Both the position numbers and the translations under genes were made by a program. From contig NC_087063.1 in NCBI RefSeq assembly GCF_963678635.1, forward strand, positions 75,785,617 through 75,849,616: 64,000 nucleotides of DNA, given 5' to 3'. Positions within the stretch are counted from its first letter, which is position 1. Every line of letters starts with the position of its first letter. The notes under the pieces were generated by a model. The model saw only the letters and a program-made list of their open reading frames with translations, was not told the DNA's origin and did not search any database. Shown in pieces: positions 32,327 to 41,569 of this stretch. The DNA comes from Symsagittifera roscoffensis (Eukaryota > Xenacoelomorpha > Acoela > Convolutidae).

Positions 32327-33463
32327 AAGCCCAAGTTGGGCCACAACACCGCAGCAATCGAGAGTAACTCGAAATTATCTTTTTTTCGGTTAAAAGCAAT
32401 CCAATCCAATTTGTAAGCATCTTTTTTATTTCGATGAAAAGCAATCATTTTTTAATTGCTTATTTTTCGGTGAAAAAAAATAAAATCTAAATGGTAAGCT
32501 ATCCCACCCAATCCAGTTTGGAATATGATCTAATTGTACTATCAAATTCGTATATAATTGTTTTTTTTAGCTAAAGATTTCTTTTTGAAAATTTGTTGTA
32601 AGCATTTATTGATTTCCACAATTATTCCTAAAACTGATGATTTTACTGATGAAAATTTTTTTCAAGTTTCAATGAAAATTTATTTTGCAACTTATTTGCA
32701 ATAGCTCATTGTATTATACGTAACCAATCTGTAATTTGATCTTATTTAAGTTAACATGAACGTTACATAATTTATGCTGCAGATAATTTTTCTTTCAGAA
32801 AATGTAGTGTTTTCTCTTTTCTCTTAAGAACGGAGAGCAAGAGTTTTACAACCAAGTGTTCAATGTCGATAACTTGATTTAGATTTTAGGAAGGGGCTTT
32901 ATTGTTTCTTTCTATAAGAAGAAGAGAGAGAAGAAGAAACAATCTAACTACCGCAAGAAATAGTCATTGCATTATTAAGTAACGGTATAAAGTTAAATTA
33001 ATTCCAAACTCAGATTGGTTACTCATTTCATTGGAAACAATGAGATGGAGTTTTTACATCAATAAAATCTTCAGGTGAAATTTGAAACTGAAAAAAAGAA
33101 GAATAATTTGTACACACTGAAAAATTGTAGTAATTTTAACAAGTTAACAATAAAACGTTTTTAAAACTGAATGTATAATTGCAAATTCACTGTTTAAATG
33201 AGAATTCACATCATGTATTTGTATGCGTACATAGGATTAGATTGATTTTCTGTATCTTAGAACTGTTTGGACTTTTTTTGAACTTTGATATAAAAATGTC
33301 AAATTTCATAATTTAACGGACAAAGAATTTCCTTTCTTTGTTTTGACGTCAGATATAAACAATTTTGCAGAGAAGCAGTTGAACAATTTTTATCAAATAT
33401 CATTAGCTTAAACTGCTGTTTTTTTCTATTTATTGTCATAAAATTTTTAAATAGTTTCAGAAA
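32327..33463. other. AT-rich spacer
   Basis: A strongly AT-rich interval with no reading frame, repeat or RNA gene that I can support. A purine-rich GAAGAAGAGAGAGAAGAAG stretch lies near 32918-32940. Confidence 0.5.
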
Positions 33464-34207
33464 ATGACCAATCGGGACGGGGGTAGCCGTGGCAACCCCA
33501 GGAAAGACTCTTTCAAAGAAAAGGGCTATTAATCAACTATTTCTGATTTGAAACCTTTCATGATGAAGAAAAGATGAACAAGCTTATCAGTGGTCAGGGC
33601 AATGAGAGTTTGAAGTGCTTACTTCGTTTGCTCTGTTTGCTTCTCAATCAAAATTGAACTCTCAGATATAAAGAAGATATCTACTCAGAGAAATGAGACC
33701 ACTGTTACTGAGAACTCCCAGTCTGGAGACACTGAAGCCTTAACTGCAATTGTCTTTTCAAATGTTCAAGCTACAACTACAAGTACGGTGGACTGCAACG
33801 TTCTAATGGGTCATCAAAAGATAGAGAAAAAGCCGACGACGTTTTTGATAATCTTGGTATTCGAATTATTTGATTGCTAATTTCCATCGGAGAGGAAACT
33901 ATTACGAAGAACCAAAAAGTCCCGCCCGCTAGTTGTTACTTTTGGTTAATCATGGCAAGCTCGTATCGCAAAAGGGAGTGGCTATAAACTAAAAGAGACT
34001 AACTTCTTCTTCAAATATGATTCTACAGTTGGCGACAGTGAACGAGAAAAAGACTCATTGAAACTCCGTTATATTTTGGTCAGTCGTGGCATTGATAAAA
34101 CTTCATTAAAAGTCAAAGATCTCAAACTGTTTCACAAGAAGTTGGAACTCAACATCAATTTGTCTATTGATGAACTGGAAAACTCAATTCGCGCAGTGAA
34201 CCAATAA
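33464..34207 (+). pseudogene. L2/CR1-like LINE ORF1 region
   Basis: Begins MTNRDGGSRGNPRKDSFK and soon reaches a stop. Farther on, about 33990-34206, a readable segment KETNFFFKYDSTVGDSER, then LRYILVSRGIDKT, resembles the nucleic-acid-binding ORF1 domain of CR1/L2-like LINEs. Frames change at least three times. The function in intact elements is RNA chaperoning of the LINE transcript. Assignment rests on position directly upstream of the endonuclease and on the basic/polar composition. Confidence 0.5.
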
Positions 34208-34307
34208 CTACCATGCGCTGATTTTTTGAAAGCGTTGCTGATCAACGCACGTTTAATGAGAAAAAAGTCTCAAAAAACTCACAGTCGTATTGTTGCCAAT
34301 AAAATCT

Positions 34308-36960
34308 ACATTGCTATAATCACAGAGTCATGGGTTGTTTGTAAATGATGCTGACGACAATTTACTCGCTTAATATTGTCCGCCTGGTTATTCATACTTC
34401 CGTTTTCCAAGGTCGGATAAACGTGGCGGTATAATTATGCGTACCATATTCCGTTTTCTATTCCGTATTCAAATCATACAGTCTAGTGATGCTTTGTACG
34501 TGGAAAGTTTTAAATTTTCAACTACTGTGCATGACTGTAAAGTTGAATGGCTTGTTGTTTATCGACGTCCTGCTGCTGATTAAAGTTTATTTCTGAGCTT
34601 CATCTATCGTACCAAAAACTCGTACTTCTCGGAGATTTCGATATTCATGCTGACAATACCAGTTGTAAAAAATATGTCCAGTTTCAGTCTCTCATTGACA
34701 ATTATGATTTGAAACAACAAGTTAACTTCACGACACCAAGTGTTAAAAAACTTGAGCTAGTAATATCGAATCGAACGCTTAATTTAATTGATTCTTTACC
34801 TAGTCAATCCATGCCTTCAGATCATTCTGCAATATCCTTCAATGTCCCTGGTTTTTATCCAAAGTGTTTTAGAAACACATTGATTTTCCCAAGTGAGCAT
34901 CTATTAATGCTGATGAATTTAAAGATTTCCTGCTCTCAAACAGTTCAAAACTGGAAATTGATATCGTTGACGGTGGCTTTGAAGCAATAAACGACATATT
35001 CGAAAAATTAAATGAAAAGTTTGTTCCCAATAAAATCTAGATGTCGTTCGTTACGATTGTGCCTTCTTCGATGATGAATTGAGAACCACCAAGCAACTGA
35101 AACGCATGTTTGAGAGAGTTTACAGGCAATCAAAGTCAGTCACTGACAGAAATAATTTTAAGGAGGCCTCGCATTCCTACAATGTTTTACATTTTAGAAA
35201 ACGTCAAAAATTTTACCAGACGTTAGTAAATGACTCTTCGATTTCAAAGTTTTCACTTAATCCAAGAAGTTAATGGGTCAACCTGAACGAAAACTTCCTT
35301 CTGGTTATACCGATCTTGGTTTAGATCGACAAAATAGAACAAACGCGTGATTGGATACAACCGACTTCAGTCACCATGCTTATTATTACTTTACCAAAAA
35401 TTAGTTTGTCAAACTTCAAAACTGTTACGGTTGATGAAATGAAGAAAGCATCGTCCAGTATTTCTAATGCAACTTGTCCTGGTAATAAAATCAAACTTTA
35501 TTTCAGATAAAGGATTCAAAATATTACTTTCTTGTTCAATCTTTCCTTTGCCTCTCGCATAATTCCGTCCTTATTAGGAATAAAATTGTTCACCCTCACC
35601 TCAAAAATGTAACTTGGATTCTGACTGTTTCTCGTCATTTCGACAAACCTTACTTTCTTTTCAAAGATTTTAGAAAAACTGGTTTTCAATCAAGTTTACA
35701 GCAATTTGTCGACTGACAATTTTCTAGATCCCAATCGATCTGCTCACCTTGAATTCCACTCCACTGAAACGGCTTTAGTGAAAGTTTTAACGAATTTACT
35801 CAATTTTAAAGCTAGAGAAAACCTTGTATTAATTTTAACCTTGACCTCTCATCAACTTTCGATACCATTGACCATGATTTTCTCTTCTGCGTTCTTGCGA
35901 GAAGAGTTGGCATTAGTGGCGTTGCTAAAACATGGCTTCATTCATATTTTTAAAACAAGACAAAGTTTGTTCGCAAGATTGAAGTGACCTCCTCACATCG
36001 TACTTTACAATTCGGAGTTCCACAGGGTTCTATATTTGGCCCTTTGTTGTTAACAGGGTACTTGTTGCCTCTGATCGACATTCTCAGCACTTTCAATGTG
36101 ACATGAAATTATTATGCTGATAATACCAGGTTCGTTTGGTTATCAAAAATTCTACAGATTTAAGGGTTAACAAAGTTGATGACATTATTTCTAAGGTCTC
36201 AACGTGGTTTTCTTCCGTTAACGTGAAACATAATGATGACAAGAATGAACTTATGTTTGTTTCTTGTCGTAATTTGTTCCGCAGTATACCAGAAAACATT
36301 TTAATTCAAGGCAATGAGTTTTTTCTATCAACTCATATCAAAAGTCTTATTTCTTTACTTGATGACAACTTGACATTTGAAAAGCAATTTAACAATGTTT
36401 GCTCTTCTTGCAATTACCAGCTTAGACGCATCTACTCGGTTTGAAATTACTTATCATTTAACTGCTGCCATGTACGTGCACTGGTACCTTCACGACTTGA
36501 TTATTCCAGTCCACTGTGTTTTTCCCTTCCTATTTGTCTTCTTCAGAAACTGCAGCGGCTCCAAAACTGCACCACCCGAGTTCTGTGCCGTTAATGTCGT
36601 CAATCACGTATTACTCAAGTTCTAAATGTTTTCCACTGGTTACCTGTTTTGTCCAGAATAAAGTTGAGAATCTTGTTTCTAATGCACAAGGTTGACTATC
36701 ATCAGGGCTTAGTTCTCTCTTTCATAGTTGAGCTGTTTTTCCTGCAAACCAGTCAACTTCGCGTAGTTACCAGTGTACAGACTTACATGTCCCCACACCA
36801 CAGTCCACGTATGGTGAAAGGTCGCTGAGAATAGCTGGGCCGAAACGCTGGAAGAGAAGCATTCCTGCTGTTCTGAGAAGCATTTCTTTGCATTCCATTT
36901 TCAGGAAGAACTTTAAAACTTATTTATTTAATGAGTCGTATCCTCCGACTGAAATTATAC
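34308..36960 (+). pseudogene. L2/CR1-like LINE endonuclease-reverse transcriptase
   Basis: Endonuclease motifs in order: IAIITESW (34310-34333), YCPPGYSYFRFPRSDKRGG (about 34375-34430), LGDFDIHADN (34628-34657) and PSDHSAISF (34816-34842). The RT follows: linker at 35079-35273, ILEKLVFNQVYSNLSTDNF and EFHSTETALVKV (35670-35800), motif A LDLSSTFDTIDHDF (about 35840-35880), motif B FGVPQGSIFGPLL (about 36012-36050), and motif C YADN at 36113-36124. The last Asp of the YADD box has become Asn. The C-terminal AGPKRWKRSIPAVLR block is at about 36830-36880. The coding region is split over several frames and is inactive. Confidence 0.82.
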
Positions 36961-37015
36961 TGCATTTTTGTGCGCACTGAGTAAAAGGTGCTGAAACATT
37001 AATAATAATAATAAC

Positions 37016-37348
37016 GATACGATTAGCTGTCTGTAGCCTCAAGGCAATTGTAAAAGCTTTCCTTTTGTTGATAAGATACTGATAGAGAAATGTGACACTT
37101 TTCAGATCAAAAAGATGATTTGCTCACAATTGTGCATCATCGGGCCTAAAAGATAAAAATTTTTAAAACAAAATGATCATCAAACAGTTTGTAAAAACTT
37201 AGTTTCTGTTCGGTTATCTTAGTTTCATGTCTGTCTAATTCAGTTTAATTATGTTCTGAATTCCGGTTATTGCTTTACTTTTCCATAGTGTCACGAAGAG
37301 TGGGGTTGTCTCTGGCCCTTGGGCTGATAAATATCGAACCCTTGTAAT
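37016..37348. other. short AT-rich spacer
   Basis: Separates the LINE tail from the TIR element. No gene or repeat recognised. Confidence 0.5.
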
Positions 37349-38143
37349 TGTAACATTCGCCCAGAAGTACATACCAACGAAAAATAAAGCTAGATAATGA
37401 AACGACTGGCTAGCGTCGAAACACAGCTTCACAGGCTTTTAACCGTCTCTACCAAAACCAGTTCTCTGCGTGGTCCATTAAAATACGGTCGACGAAATCA
37501 TTACTATTTAAGATTTTGGCCAGATCGCGCAAATTAACTTAGTTAAATGCAAAAATAAGGCTCATGACTGGGTCTCAGTATCCTCAGACCACGAGGTCAC
37601 TCCTAAAAACAGGGCTACTACTTAATTATCATAAAACTACTGTTTTTCTTCAGTAGATAAAAACCATCACATCCATCGGAGATGGATCAACCCTTTCCCT
37701 CAAGTCTCAGCTTCTCATACTCTGAAAATGAATTCAGTGTCACTCGGGAATGGTAGTGAAATCCTCCCGATACCCCTCTGAATTCTCGGGAATTGTTCCT
37801 TAGCGATTTCGGCAGCGAAATCGTTACAATTAGGAATGTTCTTCCAACAATAATATCAATCGTAATTCCAATTCGTATCATGTGTCTGTTTTCTACTAGC
37901 GAAAATGGTTGTTCTATTGATTTTCGCGCTTTTTCTGTATTCGCGAAAATGAAAATGGTCACGTGTCTTTACAGTCGAATTTTTAAAATTTCACATGTCA
38001 GCTAAAATCGACCTCTCCCAATTCGATCAGTTTATCAAATAAGACCGTTAATCTTCTGAAACAGCCAATCCTCCCACTAAACTGTTCTAATAAAATTTCG
38101 ATTTCGTCGTGCTTTTTGACAGCAATTCTGGTCGAATGTCACA
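37349..38143 (+). mobile_element. TGTRACATTCG-TIR DNA element, copy B (best preserved)
   Basis: A 795-bp element. The left end reads TGTAACATTCGCCCAGAA and the inverted right end reads TGTGACATTCGACCAGAA, an 18-bp terminal inverted repeat with two mismatches. It has no coding capacity, so it is non-autonomous. The flanks (CTTGTAAT and TACTCCTC) do not form an obvious target duplication, so I do not assign a superfamily. Three further copies lie at 31447, 58459 and 59569. Confidence 0.82.
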
Positions 38144-38879
38144 TACTCCTCGGACAGTCTCGTGAGTCTCGTGAAATTCATTAAAATGGTACAGTGCCAT
38201 CGATCAGAATTTACAAAATGCATGAAAAGAACTTTTATCCACATCATATCGACTCACTGCAAACTACAAATGGCATCATACTACATCGTTATTGCCTTCC
38301 TACACTTTTCATTAATCTGCATTGCCTAGATTGAAAAATTCTTTTCCTAGGTTTAGAAGGTGTTGGGACGCAGGACAGTCCTGCCAACCAACAAAACTAA
38401 AATTATCCTACTATGCTTCATCCCTTTGGAAATTTAGCCATTATTGGTCCCGAATGTTTCAATTAAGAACATTGGGTGTTAGAAGGAACAATGGAACAAT
38501 CTCCCTCTTCAAGAGATTACTCAAGTCTTTCATGTAACCACAAAGTGAATAGTCATCTTAGTTGAATAAAAACAATTATACAGGCTGGAATATTTAGTAT
38601 ACTCTTCACTCAAGCCTCTCTTATTAAACAGTAAGTGTCCCTGAAAACACTTACTAAAATTACATTTCAACTTTGTTAAAGCATCATTTCTTTGATTCAT
38701 TTTCAATTTCAAGCTTAGTTGCTTGGTTTCTTGTTTGAGTTTTTTGACACTAAAACATTTTTGAGTTTCAAGTCTTTTCTTCTTGGTTACTCCTTCGTTC
38801 GTTTCTTTCTTTCGGTTTTCGTCGTTTAGAAGTTCTAAGACTTCTAAATTCTTCTAATGTTTCTGTTTTTTGCAGCTTT
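38144..38879. other. spacer with one open frame of unknown status
   Basis: On the minus strand a frame is open from about 38838 to 38533 (roughly 100 codons; first internal ATG at 38712). It encodes a lysine-rich, coiled-coil-like N-terminal part and then KCNFSKCFQGHLLFNKRGL. It lies just beyond the LINE insertion, in the direction in which GE2 would continue, so it may be GE2 tail sequence or a fragment of an unrelated gene. Nothing else is recognised. Confidence 0.4.
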
Positions 38880-38891
38880 TCATTAAGCTTT
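38880..38891. repeat. target site duplication of LINE, left copy
   Basis: TCATTAAGCTTT is repeated in direct orientation at 41557-41568, bracketing the minus-strand LINE. Confidence 0.75.
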
Positions 38892-38915
38892 GTCTTGTCT
38901 TGTCTTGTTTCCCAT

Positions 38916-40519
38916 TTACGCCATGGGGCCTTGGGTTCGGAGATCTTGGCATCCGTGTCGCGTCATATGCTTGGTCACGTTGTTCGATGTGATAGGCGTA
39001 CCGCAACCTGGGCACTTCACTCTAGGTCTGAGACCTGTGTATTTGTTGGTTGTGATTTCGTCGTTTTGTTGGTCACGATTTTTGCAGGTTTTTTAGTGGT
39101 TGGTGAGCTGGGCTTTTTCCGGAAACGCTCGCTTGCATCCGGGGCACTCGAATATTTTTCCCGCCTGGCGGTGACCGCGTCTCTTGTGTGTTGCTATGCC
39201 CGATTTGCTTTTGCAGATTCTGCCGCACCCCTCCACCCTGCATGTCGGTCCATCATCCTGTATCTGCTGCTTTCTATTTACCACCTCCTGTTTCCTACCA
39301 TGTTCCGCTACTGCTTCCTCCCATTTCAGTAGGTATTGGTGCCTCATTCGTATGAATTTCTTCCATTTCATACGGCCGCTTGCTAGGTTTCCTGCATTGG
39401 TCCAGTCTTCCCCTGCCTCCTGAACCATTCTTTTCCAGTAGCCAATGAGGCCATTCCTCAGGTAGCCTGAGCTTGTCTGGGGTTCAGCCCAGTTCCCGAG
39501 TACAATTTTTTTGACGACGCGGCAATCCGGCATTCGCAAAACATGCCCGAGTCTCTGGAGGGCTCGTATCTCTACTTTTGTTCTGATGCTTTCAATTCCC
39601 AGATCCTTCCGTATTTGGAAGCTATTGACTCCTTCATTTTGCATCCGTAGTAGCGCGCCCGCCTTGCCATTTTTCCACACAAAACGGTAGCATCGATCTG
39701 CTACACTCTGTAGTTTGTAAGTGTCGGTTGCTGACCATGATCTCACATTGGAGTCAAAAAGTAATGAGGCCTCGACGACTCCCTGGACAATCAGGGCTTT
39801 GGTGCGTTTTGACAATGTGGACTTCCACAACCATTTCTTGACTTTGAACCACGCTTGCGATCCTCGCTTAGTCCGCGCATTACGGTCTTCGGTCTTGCCT
39901 ATTAGGGTTCCCAGCATCTTTATCTTTCGCATCTCATGCGTTCCAAAAGCAGCGCTCTCCTCTTTTCCGTCGTGGCACCTTTCCTCGAACTCGTACATAG
40001 GTTTCTTGACAGCCTCTTTACCTTGTACCAGTTCGTCAGTCCAACCTATAAGGGTAGAGTCATCAGCAAAGAGCGACTCCGATATTCTATATTCTTCCCG
40101 TGTACTACTCTTGATACCCTTATTTATGTCCGTAGGAGGGAGGTTGTTTCCTCGATTACACAACCACACTAAACCGTAGTCGTGGTTGTTACTGGCTGCT
40201 AGTTTTTTTCTCTCTTCAGCCGCTTTCTTCATGGCTTCTGAGTGGTAAACGTTGAACAATATCGGAGACGTGGCGCATCCCTCTCTTAGACCTCTTTGTG
40301 GAGTCCAGGGTTCACTAAGGCCTTCGCGTCCTTTTACTCGATATTGAGTTTGTTCATGTAGGCCTTTTAGTATCTTTAGTACAGAGTGCGACATCCTCAG
40401 ATTCTCAAGTCCTCTTTTGTCCTGCCTGAAATAGAAGTTTACCCAACACATGTTGTTTGCGTGGCACCAGTTGGTGAGATCATTTCCGGCAGCGTTTGTT
40501 CGTCCTCTTCCGTAAGGCC
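38916..40519 (-). pseudogene. LINE reverse transcriptase (N-terminally deleted) with three C2H2 fingers
   Basis: Read on the minus strand, an endonuclease C-terminal stretch (about 40500-40400, WCHANNMCWVNFYF) is joined directly to mid-RT sequence, LKILKGLHEQTQYRVKG. RT motif A with its catalytic Asp is therefore missing. Later motifs remain: LREGCATSPILFNVYHSEAM (motif B region), SLFADDSTLIGWTDE (motif C, F-A-D-D, about 40050), then the thumb and a region with LQRLGHVLRMPD. The C-terminus has C2H2 fingers CRVEGCGRICKSKSGIATHK and CPGCKRAFPEKAQLTNH. An in-frame TAA follows (39093-39095), after which the same frame continues into a third finger, CPGCGTPITSNNVTKHMTRH, ending at 38916. The long frame overlapping the endonuclease at 40520-40718 is not coding. 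Confidence 0.83.
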
Positions 40520-41320
40520 CTATCCGTCGACCGTTCTGTTGTCGTTGTTGCCGACTGACGCGTTGAAATCCCCTCCAACAACGGGAGTTATCCCTTTCCT
40601 GGTTTTGACCATACTCGACAGTTCCTCTCGGTATTCTTCCAACTCCTTTGGGTCCGTGTTCCATAACGGTTGGTATATGGCCACGAGTTTCAGGTTGTTC
40701 ACCTCTACTGAGCAGCATCGATTTCCATATTCTCTAACGTATCCCTGCTCTCTCCAGTCGGTGGCCCAACCGTCTCGCAGTATGATGCCGCTTAGCTTCC
40801 CATGGACTAGCACGCCATAGAGGTCCTTGGTTTTGATCCACTTTAAACCAGGCTCTTCCTCCTTTAGTTCGGATAGCAAGACTATCTCCGCTTGGCTTTT
40901 CGATATGTATCGAAGAATTTTAGTGAATCTATTCCTCTTCGGGAAACTCACTCTAGCTCGCTGCATATTCCAGGTCCAAACGGTAGTGTTTCTGTGCTTT
41001 CCTAAAAACGCAGCTCTCCATTTGGCGTCACGTTTCACCTGCCTTCTTTTTCGTCTGGCGACCCGCTCACGTTTCCTCCGTACCTTCCGTTCGTATCCTC
41101 TGGTTTCGGAGGTGAAAAAACCGGGTTCACAGCACTTGCTTTTGAACGTTTTGCTCCATCATCCACTATCCCCTAGTTCCGTGCAGTTCCAATGTGTCCA
41201 GACCTGACAGCCGTTACATTTAACACTCCAGTCCCTTCTCGTCAGGTTCTTTGTGCATACCGTGCACCGCCAGGGTCTGCCCGGGCCCGGGTTCACCTCC
41301 ACGTCGAACCTCAGGCTCAT
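40520..41320 (-). pseudogene. LINE N-terminus: 2A-like motif, PHD finger, APE endonuclease
   Basis: Starting from the ATG at 41320 the protein reads MSLRF followed by DVEVNPGP (41305-41282), which fits the 2A ribosome-skipping consensus D-V/I-E-x-N-P-G-P. A PHD-type zinc finger follows: C-x2-C, then CNGCQVWTHWNC (about 41266-41183). One in-frame TGA (41161-41159) interrupts, and the same frame continues through a very basic stretch (RKVRRKRERVARRKRRQVKR) into an APE endonuclease with TTVWTWNMQRARV, ELKEEEPG, LVAIYQPLWNT and GGDFNASVG. It ends at a frameshift at 40520. 2A motifs next to PHD-like fingers are known from the N-termini of several non-LTR elements. Confidence 0.82.
41282..41305 (-). 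other. 2A-like ribosome-skipping motif
   Basis: The eight codons encode DVEVNPGP exactly, followed by Gly-Arg-Pro. In known 2A peptides the ribosome fails to join the final Gly and Pro, releasing the upstream product. Here only five residues (MSLRF) precede the motif from the ATG, so the upstream part, usually about 10 or more residues, is either truncated or read from an earlier start. Confidence 0.8.
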
Positions 41321-41556
41321 AGCAACGAGGCTTGACCCATGCCTATCTCCATTTATCGCCTTTGTTATCCAGTTGTGGTCGGCTACCCCGCAACCGGTTG
41401 CATAGGAGGGTATCCGCCCGACAGTTCAGCCTAGGCTACAAACACCGCCGGGCCCCATCCCCCCCCCCCCGTTTGGCTCGGCTTTTGCTCCCCCTTCATC
41501 GCTGGTGGTTTCCGCGCTTCTTTCCGCTTGCAGGAATTGAGCCATTGAAGATTTTG

Positions 41557-41568
41557 TCATTAAGCTTT
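41557..41568. repeat. target site duplication of LINE, right copy
   Basis: TCATTAAGCTTT, identical to 38880-38891. Confidence 0.75.
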
Positions 41569-41569
41569 T

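Larger units (their letters stand above)
33464..37015 (+). mobile_element. L2/CR1-like LINE, decayed
   Basis: A non-LTR retrotransposon with a short ORF1-like region, an APE-type endonuclease, a reverse transcriptase and a 3' terminus of TAA repeats (about 36999-37013), which is typical of L2/CR1-type ends. The start is uncertain; the first plausible ATG of the ORF1-like part is at 33464. Stops and frameshifts occur throughout. No target duplication was identified. Confidence 0.8.
38892..41556 (-). mobile_element. APE-type LINE with 2A-like peptide, PHD finger and C2H2 fingers
   Basis: A 2.67-kb non-LTR retrotransposon on the minus strand, bracketed by the 12-bp direct repeat TCATTAAGCTTT (38880-38891 and 41557-41568). 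Its 3' end, next to 38892, is an ACAAG pentamer repeat, a common LINE tail. The coding order is 2A-like motif, PHD finger, endonuclease, reverse transcriptase, C2H2 fingers. The element is shorter than usual because the N-terminal half of the RT is deleted. It inserted at the 3' side of GE2, so it is younger than that copy. Confidence 0.82.

Noticed and set aside
38322-38537. 71-codon plus-strand frame (MPRLKNSFPRFRRCWDAG)
   Set aside because: No domain, no second exon and no repeat match; it cannot be told from chance.
40520-40718. N-terminal part of the long minus-strand frame 39093-40718
   Set aside because: Here it overlaps the endonuclease frame, which carries the real motifs (GGDFNASVG); this part of the long frame is not coding.
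39721-40820. plus-strand frames of 144-152 codons
   Set aside because: They are antisense to the LINE endonuclease and RT.
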